Source of the DNA: Alphaproteobacteria bacterium
Lineage (GTDB): Bacteria; Pseudomonadota; Alphaproteobacteria; Sphingomonadales; Emcibacteraceae
Length of the DNA: 22,500 nt
Direction of reading: 5' to 3'
Assembly (NCBI GenBank): GCA_030432815.1
Contig: JAUILB010000006.1
Location: forward strand, 1-22,500
Within the stretch, counting starts at the first letter, position 1. Each line of letters begins with the position of its first letter. Positions 1 to 6,653 of the stretch are shown piece after piece. The notes beneath the pieces were generated by a model. The model did no database searches. It saw nothing but the letters and a program-made list of their open reading frames with translations, and was not told the DNA's origin. Made by a program: the position numbers and the translations under genes.

Positions 1-1
1 T

Positions 2-391
2 GAACGGGACAAAATTGATTTTGAAGAAGGTAACACAATTCACTTTGCGATTATGGAAAAAGAAACAGACCGCTATGTGGGAGGAATAAAAATTTTTTCC
101 CTTAAAAGCAAAGAATGTGAAGTTGGCTATTGGATGGGACAAGATTTCTGGGGTATGGGATATGGTACTGAAGTCTTGAAAATTACCATAGATTGGATCA
201 AGTTGGCCGGAAATGTGGAAATGGTTTTTGCCATAACTGCCAATGATAATAAGGGCTCAAGACGCATATTGGAAAAAGTTGGCTTTGTGCATAAAGGCTC
301 GCCACCTGTGGAACATGCCAAATGCGGACATGGTGTTGCTTGTAGCGAATATTATGTTTTTCCTTTGAGAAAGGAAGAATGTAATGAGTGA
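2..391 (+). CDS. GNAT-family N-acetyltransferase, RimJ/RimL-like (5' end outside window)
   Basis: The reading frame is open from the first bases of the window, so the true start lies to the left and the N-terminus is missing. A methionine codon at 53 is internal. About 129 residues are visible. They contain the GNAT acetyl-CoA loop region (GYWMGQDFWGMGYGTEVLK) and the later ANDNKGSRRILEKVGF block, in which the Asn and the SRRILEKVGF helix are typical of RimJ/RimL-type acetyltransferases. These transfer an acetyl group from acetyl-CoA to an amine, often a protein N-terminus or a small molecule; the substrate cannot be read from the sequence. The stop overlaps the following mutT start by 8 nt, suggesting co-transcription and coupled translation. 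The family call is firm; a specific function is not claimed. Confidence 0.9.
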   Translation, partial: ERDKIDFEEGNTIHFAIMEKETDRYVGGIKIFSLKSKECEVGYWMGQDFWGMGYGTEVLKITIDWIKLAGNVEMVFAITANDNKGSRRILEKVGFVHKGSPPVEHAKCGHGVACSEYYVFPLRKEECNE

Positions 392-830
392 ATTTTGCCC
401 TGAACCACCCGGCCAACGCCCAGATGGGCCCGTCAATATGATAACCGTATCCGCAGTGGTTATGGTGGATATCGATGGCCGTATACTTATTGCTCAACGA
501 CCTAAAGGAAAATCTATGGAAGGTTTGTGGGAATTCCCGGGCGGTAAAGTTGAAGCCGGTGAAACCCCAGAACGTGCCCTGATCAGGGAATTGAAAGAAG
601 AACTCGGTATTGATACAACCGAATCCTGTCTGGCCGCGTTTACATTTGCATCACATAGTTATGATGATTTCCATTTGTTAATGCCGGTATATTTATGCCG
701 CAAGTGGGATGGGTTTGTTCAGGCGAAAGAAGGACAGAACCTGAAATGGGTCAAAATAAATGAACTGCCTCACTATCCCATGCCACCTTCAGATGAACCG
801 CTTATTGCCATGATTCGCGATTTTTTATGA
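384..830 (+). CDS. mutT: MutT-type Nudix hydrolase (8-oxo-dGTP diphosphatase)
   Basis: 148 residues with a complete Nudix box at residues 54-76: G54, E60, R68-E69, E72-E73, G75. These residues bind the metal and catalyse nucleoside triphosphate hydrolysis. The short length and the strand order after an N-terminal AVVMVDIDGRILIAQRP block fit MutT, which hydrolyses oxidised dGTP to keep it out of DNA. The start at 384 is supported by a good ribosome binding site (AAGGAAG at 371-377), giving an 18-residue extension before the usual MutT N-terminus; ATG 438 is the alternative but has no such site. It overlaps the upstream acetyltransferase by 8 nt and its stop overlaps the convergent methyltransferase gene by 6 nt. 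Other Nudix specificities cannot be excluded. Confidence 0.9.
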   Translation: MSEFCPEPPGQRPDGPVNMITVSAVVMVDIDGRILIAQRPKGKSMEGLWEFPGGKVEAGETPERALIRELKEELGIDTTESCLAAFTFASHSYDDFHLLMPVYLCRKWDGFVQAKEGQNLKWVKINELPHYPMPPSDEPLIAMIRDFL

Positions 831-1742
831 TGTTGGTGGCTCCGTTCCAAGTGCGTCCTTAAGCGACATTTTGGCACTTCCGGGTTTTAGGGGTTTTTGC
901 TGGCTATCATGTGGCGCCCAACCCTGCAGGTATAGTATTTCAAAGGTTGCATTTATTCTGCCTTCATCATTAGCATAATCCCGCTGGTATATTTCTGTTG
1001 TTCTGGATAGTAGTTCAGGACGGGTAAGTCCCTTAAAGCGTTTGATTAGGCTATTCTGTTCACCCATCGCCTTTAAATCTTTCATGAGTGAAAATGCATC
1101 CTGATATGTTACGGTTATCTTTTCCGTACTGACAACCGGCAGTGCAAACCCGGCCCGTTGCAGAAGCGACCCTGCGTCCCGTACGTCAAGAAAGGGCGAA
1201 ATATGAGGGCTGATGCCACCACGCAATTCCGTTTCTGCACGGATCATGGCCTGTCTCAATTCTTTCAGCGTTTCTCCCCCGAACAGGGCACCCAAAAACA
1301 ACCCGTCCGGGATAAGACTGCGCAAAAATTGAACCAGCACGCCAGGTAAATCATTTGCCCAATGAAGGCTAAGACAACTTATTATCAGATCAAGACATTG
1401 ATTTTTAAATGGAAAAAACTCTTCTTCTGCATTAATGAGCATGCCGGATTTATTCTTCAGCATTTTTGAAGATAAGTCCTGATGAATGACTAAGGAATTT
1501 TTAAAATGATTATTCACGGCTGAAAGATCAGCCTGGACTGACATGATATGCTGAAAGTCTTTTCTTATGTCCTTAATATTATCCAGAAGCCGCGCTGTAA
1601 TTTCATTAACAAGAAAATCATGACTTTCAAAATTCGCTGCCGCACGGTCCCGGTTTCTTTTGACGACAACCCTGTTAAAAACAGCATTATCTGTGTTACC
1701 GGAAACAAACTTGGACTTTTTTTCATTATTTTTTTGGGTCAT
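825..1742 (-). CDS. NDUFAF5/BioC-like class I methyltransferase-fold protein
   Basis: From ATG 1742 this is a 305-residue protein. Upstream in-frame codons (to 1937) lie inside comF and look unrelated to the family, so I reject the longer form. The N-terminus (VFNRVVVKRNRDRAA, residues 21-35) and the central CLSLHWANDLPG (123-134), GLFLGALFGGETLKELR and SPHISPF blocks match the family of mitochondrial NDUFAF5, a complex I assembly factor that hydroxylates an arginine of NDUFS7. Bacterial relatives are commonly annotated as BioC-like or as methyltransferase-domain proteins. Unusually, the glycine-rich SAM motif I expected near residues 64-76 is absent; IMSVQADLSAV stands there instead (see findings). 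It diverges from comF with only 9 bp between start codons, a neighbour arrangement familiar in alphaproteobacteria. Activity on SAM is therefore uncertain; family membership is solid. Confidence 0.85.
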   Translation of the reverse strand: MTQKNNEKKSKFVSGNTDNAVFNRVVVKRNRDRAAANFESHDFLVNEITARLLDNIKDIRKDFQHIMSVQADLSAVNNHFKNSLVIHQDLSSKMLKNKSGMLINAEEEFFPFKNQCLDLIISCLSLHWANDLPGVLVQFLRSLIPDGLFLGALFGGETLKELRQAMIRAETELRGGISPHISPFLDVRDAGSLLQRAGFALPVVSTEKITVTYQDAFSLMKDLKAMGEQNSLIKRFKGLTRPELLSRTTEIYQRDYANDEGRINATFEILYLQGWAPHDSQQKPLKPGSAKMSLKDALGTEPPTS

Positions 1743-1751
1743 AATGACTAT

Positions 1752-2567
1752 ATGGCATTTTTGAAAGCTGGCGGAAAGAAACAAATTGTTGGCAGGGGGA
1801 TTTTTAAGATAATTAACCCGCTTAAGACGTTTGCCCGACGCGCACTTGATATATTGCTTCCCCCCAAATGCCTCAAATGCGCAAAACAGGTCGAAAGCCC
1901 CCATGCTATATGTCCGGATTGTTGGAAAGATATTCACTTTATATCAGATCCAAAATGCGCTGTCTGTGGTTACCCGTTCGGCGTTGAAATGAGTTCTGAA
2001 ATAGGCCTTGGTAACAATGAATGTGCCGCATGCTTTCACACGGAACGTGCCTATACCAAAGCGATATCAGCAATGCGATATGATGATGAAAGCCGTAAAA
2101 TGATTATTGGATTCAAACATCATGATCGATTGGAATATGCACAGTTTTTTGTCAATCTGCTCAAGATTGCGGGTAAGGATATTTTTGATGAGTGTGATAT
2201 TATAGTCCCTGTTCCTTTGCACCGTAAAAGGTTGCTGAATAGACGATATAATCAATCTGCCGTGCTATCACGTCTTCTTGCGAAGGAACTTTTCATTGAG
2301 CATGAGCCGGAAGCACTCAGGAGAACAAAAAACACGCCCCCGCAACAGGGAAATAAAAATAAGCGACATCTTAATGTCAGGGGGGTATTTAGTGTTAAAT
2401 CAGCATTCGAAAACAAAATCAGGGGAAAAAACATCTTGTTAATTGATGATGTTTATACCACGGGTGCAACTGTGGAATATTGTGCGAGGGCATTAAAACG
2501 TGCGGGCGCAGAGAAAATATTTGTAGCCACAGTTTTTCGTACTGTTTCACCACAAGAATTAAAATAA
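1752..2567 (+). CDS. comF: ComF family protein (phosphoribosyltransferase fold)
   Basis: 271 residues from ATG 1752. Four CxxC pairs (C40/C43, C54/C57, C69/C72, C91/C94) form the N-terminal zinc-binding part. The C-terminal half carries the PRPP-binding signature ILLIDDVYTTGAT at about 228-240 and the family blocks PVPLHRKRLLNRRYNQSA (153-170) and RTKNTPPQQG. ComF/GntX proteins take part in DNA uptake in naturally competent bacteria, and relatives are widespread in non-competent ones, so competence is not implied. The frame stays open upstream to 1548 but that part overlaps the divergent methyltransferase and does not resemble ComF. No strong ribosome binding site precedes ATG 1752, and the only in-frame alternatives before the first cysteines are two TTG codons. 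Confidence 0.92.
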   Translation: MAFLKAGGKKQIVGRGIFKIINPLKTFARRALDILLPPKCLKCAKQVESPHAICPDCWKDIHFISDPKCAVCGYPFGVEMSSEIGLGNNECAACFHTERAYTKAISAMRYDDESRKMIIGFKHHDRLEYAQFFVNLLKIAGKDIFDECDIIVPVPLHRKRLLNRRYNQSAVLSRLLAKELFIEHEPEALRRTKNTPPQQGNKNKRHLNVRGVFSVKSAFENKIRGKNILLIDDVYTTGATVEYCARALKRAGAEKIFVATVFRTVSPQELK

Positions 2568-2631
2568 GCAGTTGAAAAACTTTTTCTGAAAACTATATGT
2601 CAGTGATATTGAAAACAAGCGGATATTAAGT

Positions 2632-2898
2632 ATGGCTGAAGTAATCATTTATACCCGTCCAGGGTGTGGATACTGCACGAGAGCAAAACAACTATTAAGC
2701 AGTAAAGATGTTGAATTTACCGAATATAATATTTGGGAAAAAGATGAATATCAAAATGCAATGATAAAATTATCCGGTGGCGCCAGAACCGTTCCTCAGA
2801 TATTTATAAATGGGGATCATATTGGCGGCAGTGATGACTTATACAGCCTTGATCGGGCAGGTAATCTTGATGCACTTTTAAATCAGATTTCAGCCTGA
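2632..2898 (+). CDS. grxC: Glutaredoxin 3-type dithiol glutaredoxin
   Basis: 88 residues, the normal size of GrxC. It uses glutathione to reduce disulfides or glutathionylated proteins in the cytoplasm. The active site is C12-G-Y-C15, followed by the conserved TVPQIFI block with its cis-proline and a GG(S)DDL glutathione-binding segment near the C-terminus. The usual motif in this class is CPYC, so the glycine at position 13 is a variant; both cysteines are kept, so a dithiol mechanism remains likely. It lies 64 bp after comF and 33 bp before the amidase gene on the same strand, a conserved alphaproteobacterial neighbourhood. A GGA at about 2621 is a weak ribosome binding site. Confidence 0.93.
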   Translation: MAEVIIYTRPGCGYCTRAKQLLSSKDVEFTEYNIWEKDEYQNAMIKLSGGARTVPQIFINGDHIGGSDDLYSLDRAGNLDALLNQISA

Positions 2899-2931
2899 TG
2901 ACGCGCGGAACATTCTGTGTTAATTTAAGCG

Positions 2932-3771
2932 ATGCTTGAAACGTCACCTAAATTCAAAGTGGGTCTTGTGCAAATGACGTCGGGGACAGTTGTTTCTGAC
3001 AATGTGAACGATGCGCAAGCCCTTATCCGTGAAGCGGCTGCCGCCGGTGCAGAATTTATTCTGACGCCAGAAATGACGACCCTTCTGGAATTAAATAGCG
3101 CCAAAGCCAGGGATAAAATCAAAGTCGAAGATGAGGATACATCATGGCCTTATTTCGCCGCTCTGGCGGCAGAGCTTGGGATCTGGCTTATGATAGGATC
3201 AATCGCCATAAGGATGGGGGATAAGGCCGCGAACAGGTGCTATCTTTTTTCACCGGAAGGACGGAAAGTTGTCTCGTATGACAAAATCCATATGTTTGAT
3301 GTAGATGTTCCCGGCGATAAAAAATATCAGGAATCAAAATCTTATCGTGCAGGAAACAAAGCGGTGGTTGTACCAACGCCATTTGGAAAAGTTGGCTTGT
3401 CAATCTGTTACGATGTGCGGTTTCCCTATCTGTACAGGGCGCTTGCGCAAGCTGGGGCAGAGATTCTAACTGTGCCGGCTGCCTTTACATATGTTACAGG
3501 CAAGGCGCACTGGCATACTCTTCTCAGGGCAAGGGCGATCGAAAATGGGGCTTTTGTTTTCGCTCCCGCGCAGGTCGGGGATCATGCTGACGGGCGAAAA
3601 ACATTTGGTCATTCACTAGTAGTAGACCCGTGGGGAAATATACTGGCGGACGGGAAAGATAAGCGGGGTATCATTATCGCAGATATTGATATGTCGCTTG
3701 TGGCTAAAGCAAGAAATCAAATTGCGTCTTTGACCCACGACAAAAATATTGCTATACAGTCGCTTATATAG
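2932..3771 (+). CDS. Carbon-nitrogen hydrolase, Nit1-like (deaminated glutathione amidase type)
   Basis: 279 residues with the full nitrilase-superfamily catalytic set: E47 (TPEMT), K118 (YDKIHMFDVDVP) and C159 (LSICYDVRFP). The block around K118 and the SxRAGN segment after it resemble the Nit1 branch, whose best-known activity is hydrolysis of deaminated glutathione, a repair reaction that removes an unwanted transaminase by-product. Position directly after grxC fits a glutathione-linked role, but the substrate is inferred. The start at ATG 2932 is the first methionine before the beta-strand KFKVGLVQM; the ribosome binding site is weak. Other omega-amidase or nitrilase specificities are possible. 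Confidence 0.9.
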   Translation: MLETSPKFKVGLVQMTSGTVVSDNVNDAQALIREAAAAGAEFILTPEMTTLLELNSAKARDKIKVEDEDTSWPYFAALAAELGIWLMIGSIAIRMGDKAANRCYLFSPEGRKVVSYDKIHMFDVDVPGDKKYQESKSYRAGNKAVVVPTPFGKVGLSICYDVRFPYLYRALAQAGAEILTVPAAFTYVTGKAHWHTLLRARAIENGAFVFAPAQVGDHADGRKTFGHSLVVDPWGNILADGKDKRGIIIADIDMSLVAKARNQIASLTHDKNIAIQSLI

Positions 3772-3837
3772 ATAGTTGTCCGAGTATTAAAAGTTGTCCT
3801 TTATGGTTAACGAAATACGAAATAGTTAGAATATATT

Positions 3838-4344
3838 ATGATTTTATTTGATATTAAGTGTAGTGGTGGTCATGTATTTGAAGCGTGGTTTCAAAATAAT
3901 GATGCTTTTGAAAAACAGGTGGCCAGCGAATTGGTGGAATGTCCGCTATGTGGATGCACAAAAACATCCAAATCATTAATGGCGCCAAACATTTCAGCTA
4001 AAGGTGATCGTGATCACGCAATGCCGGATGTTTCTATAGAAGATCATCCAAACCACCCGGTAATGGTCAGTGCACACAGCAGTTCTGATCATGAAGTAAG
4101 TTCCGAAGATGTGAAGCGCGCACTGGATCATATGCATAATACCATGGCCAAGTTTAGGCGCCAGATTGAAAAATCATGTGAATATGTCGGCAAAGATTTT
4201 GCAGAAGAAGCCCGAAAAATTCATTATGGCGAGGTTGAGAAACGGGGCATCTATGGTGAAACAACCATTCGTGAAACAGAAGAGCTGATCGAAGAAGGAA
4301 TTGACATTCTGCCAGTGCCGGGATCTGATAAGCTTGACAGTTAA
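3838..4344 (+). CDS. DUF1178 family protein, zinc-ribbon-like N-terminus
   Basis: 168 residues. The N-terminus has the DUF1178 signature: C8, then GGHVFEAWF (10-18), and a second cysteine cluster ECPLCGC (C35, C38, C40), together suggesting a bound metal. The middle, about 55-85, is polar and probably disordered; the C-terminal helical half contains KDFAEEARKIHYGEVEKRGIYGETT, shown here only by its key feature, a conserved HYGE and RGIYG motif. No function is established for the family. It follows the nitrilase-family gene in many alphaproteobacteria, as here. There is no clear ribosome binding site before ATG 3838; TAGAAT at 3827-3832 sits so close to the ATG that a leaderless transcript is conceivable. 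Confidence 0.88.
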   Translation: MILFDIKCSGGHVFEAWFQNNDAFEKQVASELVECPLCGCTKTSKSLMAPNISAKGDRDHAMPDVSIEDHPNHPVMVSAHSSSDHEVSSEDVKRALDHMHNTMAKFRRQIEKSCEYVGKDFAEEARKIHYGEVEKRGIYGETTIRETEELIEEGIDILPVPGSDKLDS

Positions 4345-4350
4345 ATTACT

Positions 4351-4959
4351 GTGTCCGGCCAATCTGACAAATCTGAAAATATTCTGGGGGTAATTATTGC
4401 GGGCGGCAAATCTGTTCGTATGCAAGGTCGTAACAAGCTTCTACTACCGTTTGGCAGGACAACGATCCTTAATTATGTAATCGACAGAATATCACCTCAA
4501 GTACATGAGGTGTATTTAAATTGCAATGACGCGGTCATTAAAGACCACGTTTCAATTAAAGTTGTGCCAGATGCGGAAGAATACCTTGACATAGGCCCGG
4601 TTGGCGGTCTCGTTACCAGCTTAATTCTAGCAAAATCACTTGGATATCAAAAGCTTATTACCGTTGCCGGCGATACGCCGTTTCTTCCGGACGACTTTGT
4701 ATCAAAACTACAAAAAAAGGATGCTGATGTTGTGGTGGCCTGCTCAAAGGGACGCCGTCATCCTGTATGTGCATTATGGAATATCAATCTATTGAGCTCC
4801 CTGAAACAAAATGTACATGCCGGCAATCATAAATTGTTGTCTTTGTTAGATGAACTGGTTGCTGAAGAGGTTTGTTGGAATAAGGAGCCCGATCCGTTTT
4901 TTAATATTAACACCCCTGCAGATTATGAGCGGGCAAAAGGCTATAATGCAACAATTTAA
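4351..4959 (+). CDS. mobA: MobA-like molybdenum cofactor guanylyltransferase (NTP transferase)
   Basis: 202 residues beginning with GTG at 4351, 6 bp after the DUF1178 stop. The glycosyltransferase-A type nucleotide-binding signature is clear: AGGKSVRM (17-24) and K29, then IGPVGGL (81-87) and AGDTPFLP (106-113), where the Asp coordinates Mg2+. MobA attaches GMP from GTP to molybdopterin, giving the bis-MGD cofactor used by formate dehydrogenases and nitrate reductases. Residue features alone could also fit MocA/MobA-like cytidylyl or nucleotidyltransferases; the convergent fdhD next door supports a molybdenum-cofactor role. Its stop codon overlaps the fdhD stop codon in the sequence TTAA. 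Confidence 0.83.
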   Translation: MSGQSDKSENILGVIIAGGKSVRMQGRNKLLLPFGRTTILNYVIDRISPQVHEVYLNCNDAVIKDHVSIKVVPDAEEYLDIGPVGGLVTSLILAKSLGYQKLITVAGDTPFLPDDFVSKLQKKDADVVVACSKGRRHPVCALWNINLLSSLKQNVHAGNHKLLSLLDELVAEEVCWNKEPDPFFNINTPADYERAKGYNATI

Positions 4960-5753
4960 AGAATGCGATTTTCGGGATCGATCACAATATTCATTCCATC
5001 TTTTCGGGCAAATGTAACGATGCTGATACCGGCCTGATCTGCCAGGTTAACGGCCAGCTCGGTTGTTGCGGAAACCGCTACAATTACCGGAATGCCGGCA
5101 ATTGCGCATTTTTGAACCATTTCAAAGCTGCAACGGCTGGTAATAAGGGCAAAGCCTGTGGCCGGGTTTATTTCTTCCCGCATCAGATGGCCGATAAGTT
5201 TATCAAGCGCATTGTGGCGTCCCACGTCTTCCCGGACAGCAATAATATGCCCTTCATTATTAACGAAGGCGGCGGCGTGCAGGGCGCCGGTTTCCTTATT
5301 CATTCGCTGGTGGTTTTTAATATCCAGAACAGACTTATGTATTTGATTTGCTTCAACCTTTAAATCCGAGACAACTTTTTCGAGCGGAAATATAGCCTGT
5401 TCAAGCTTATCAACACCGCATAGGCCACAACCGGTTCGCCCGACCATAGCACGGTTATATTTTTCAAGACGATGAAAGGCATAGGCATTGACCTCGATGG
5501 CGGCAATTTGTCCCTTTGGGCCTTCTTTGATTTGCGTGTAAATAATTTCACTTGCATTTTCAATGATGCGCTCTGTCAGGCTGAACCCATAGGCAAAATC
5601 AATAAGATCAGCATCTGTGGCCATCATCACTGCAAAGGTGACACAGTTATATTCAAATACAACGGGAACTTCATTGGTAAGAGGCCTTGTCTGCTGTGTT
5701 TCCCCATCCGGTGTCCAGATCCGCATTGGATGATTTTTTGCCGGACTATCCAT
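4956..5753 (-). CDS. fdhD: Formate dehydrogenase sulfurtransferase FdhD
   Basis: 265 residues. FdhD moves sulfur from the cysteine desulfurase IscS to the molybdenum cofactor of formate dehydrogenase, a step needed for enzyme activity. The catalytic cysteine motif is present as GRTGCGLCG (C109 and C112), with the conserved REDVGRHNALDK block at 174-185 and SRCSFEM at about 205-211. The start ATG at 5753 lies inside the end of ubiG (8 nt overlap), so translation is probably coupled to ubiG. There is no separate ribosome binding site of note. No formate dehydrogenase genes occur in the window, so the target enzyme must be encoded elsewhere. It converges on mobA with overlapping stops. Confidence 0.94.
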   Translation of the reverse strand: MDSPAKNHPMRIWTPDGETQQTRPLTNEVPVVFEYNCVTFAVMMATDADLIDFAYGFSLTERIIENASEIIYTQIKEGPKGQIAAIEVNAYAFHRLEKYNRAMVGRTGCGLCGVDKLEQAIFPLEKVVSDLKVEANQIHKSVLDIKNHQRMNKETGALHAAAFVNNEGHIIAVREDVGRHNALDKLIGHLMREEINPATGFALITSRCSFEMVQKCAIAGIPVIVAVSATTELAVNLADQAGISIVTFARKDGMNIVIDPENRIL

Positions 5754-6513
5754 TGGCGCTTTTCACAGCCAGCGCGAGGTAGTTGACAGAAAAATCATGC
5801 GAATCAAGTGACCAATCGGTCGTAAACGGGTTATACACCATCCCACTGATAATTTTGATGCTGAAGCCGGTATTGAGTGCATAATCGGCCAGTTCAGAAG
5901 GTTTTAAAAATTTATTCCAGTCATGGGTTCCTACCGGGAGCCATCGCAATATATATTCTGCGCCGGCAATGGCCATTGCCCATGATTTGATATTCCGGTT
6001 TATTGTCGACAGGGTCATACAACCATCATCTTTAAGTAGCTGGTGGCACGCAGTTAGAAAAGAAGAAATATCGGCCACATGTTCTATGACCTCCATATTA
6101 AGGATGACATCAAATTTCTCGCCGGCCTCGGCCAGCTCTTCTGCCGTAATATGGCGATAGTCTATTTTAAGGTCCATTTTTTCAGCATGAATGCGGGCTG
6201 TTTTGATGTTTTTTTCGGCGGCATCTGCGCCAACCACATCAGCACCTAATCTGGTAATTGGTTCGGAAAGTAATCCGCCGCCACAACCAATATCCAAAAT
6301 GCGCAAACCTTTTAGAGGAGCTTCCTCATACGGGTCACGGGAAAAATGATCGCAAATCTGATCACGTACAAATTTGATTCGTGTGGGATTTAGCCGATGT
6401 AATGGCTTAAAAGGCCCATTTGGGTCCCACCAAGTATCAGCCATCGCTGAAAAATGCTCTATTTCGTCAGGATTAACGGATTTGGCCTGTGCTGTGGTTT
6501 TTTCGCTGCCCAT
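5746..6513 (-). CDS. ubiG: Ubiquinone biosynthesis O-methyltransferase UbiG
   Basis: 255 residues from ATG 6513. UbiG performs both O-methylations of ubiquinone synthesis using SAM. Motif I is DIGCGGG (74-80), with the family blocks FSAMADTWWDPNGPFKPLH (21-39), NMEVIEHV (139-146) and VGTHDWNKFLKPSEL (194-208), which are UbiG hallmarks. The frame runs open to 6582, but the added 23 residues do not look like UbiG and would enter the divergent control region, so I start at 6513. It is the first gene of a minus-strand pair with fdhD and diverges from lysC across 140 bp of AT-rich DNA holding three short palindromes. Confidence 0.95.
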   Translation of the reverse strand: MGSEKTTAQAKSVNPDEIEHFSAMADTWWDPNGPFKPLHRLNPTRIKFVRDQICDHFSRDPYEEAPLKGLRILDIGCGGGLLSEPITRLGADVVGADAAEKNIKTARIHAEKMDLKIDYRHITAEELAEAGEKFDVILNMEVIEHVADISSFLTACHQLLKDDGCMTLSTINRNIKSWAMAIAGAEYILRWLPVGTHDWNKFLKPSELADYALNTGFSIKIISGMVYNPFTTDWSLDSHDFSVNYLALAVKSANG

Positions 6514-6653
6514 AATGCTTAATTGCCATATTAAATTGAATAATTTACTTAATATATACAAGTCCGCACTTGCTTCAAGCATCTATAAGCAATATGTATT
6601 GCCCGAACTATTTTGGTAATTATTGTATATTTGCAAAATATAGAGAAAATTTT

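Noticed and set aside
1548..1751. Longer comF form beginning at 1548
   Set aside because: The extra 68 codons overlap the conserved coding part of the divergent methyltransferase and do not resemble the ComF N-terminus.
1743..1937. Longer form of the NDUFAF5-like gene beginning at 1937
   Set aside because: These codons are antisense to the ComF cysteine region and the family N-terminus (VFNR...RDRAA) lies downstream of 1742.
6514..6653. Possible lysine riboswitch before lysC
   Set aside because: The 140-bp gap is too short for the lysine riboswitch and lacks its multi-helix pattern; only short palindromes are seen.
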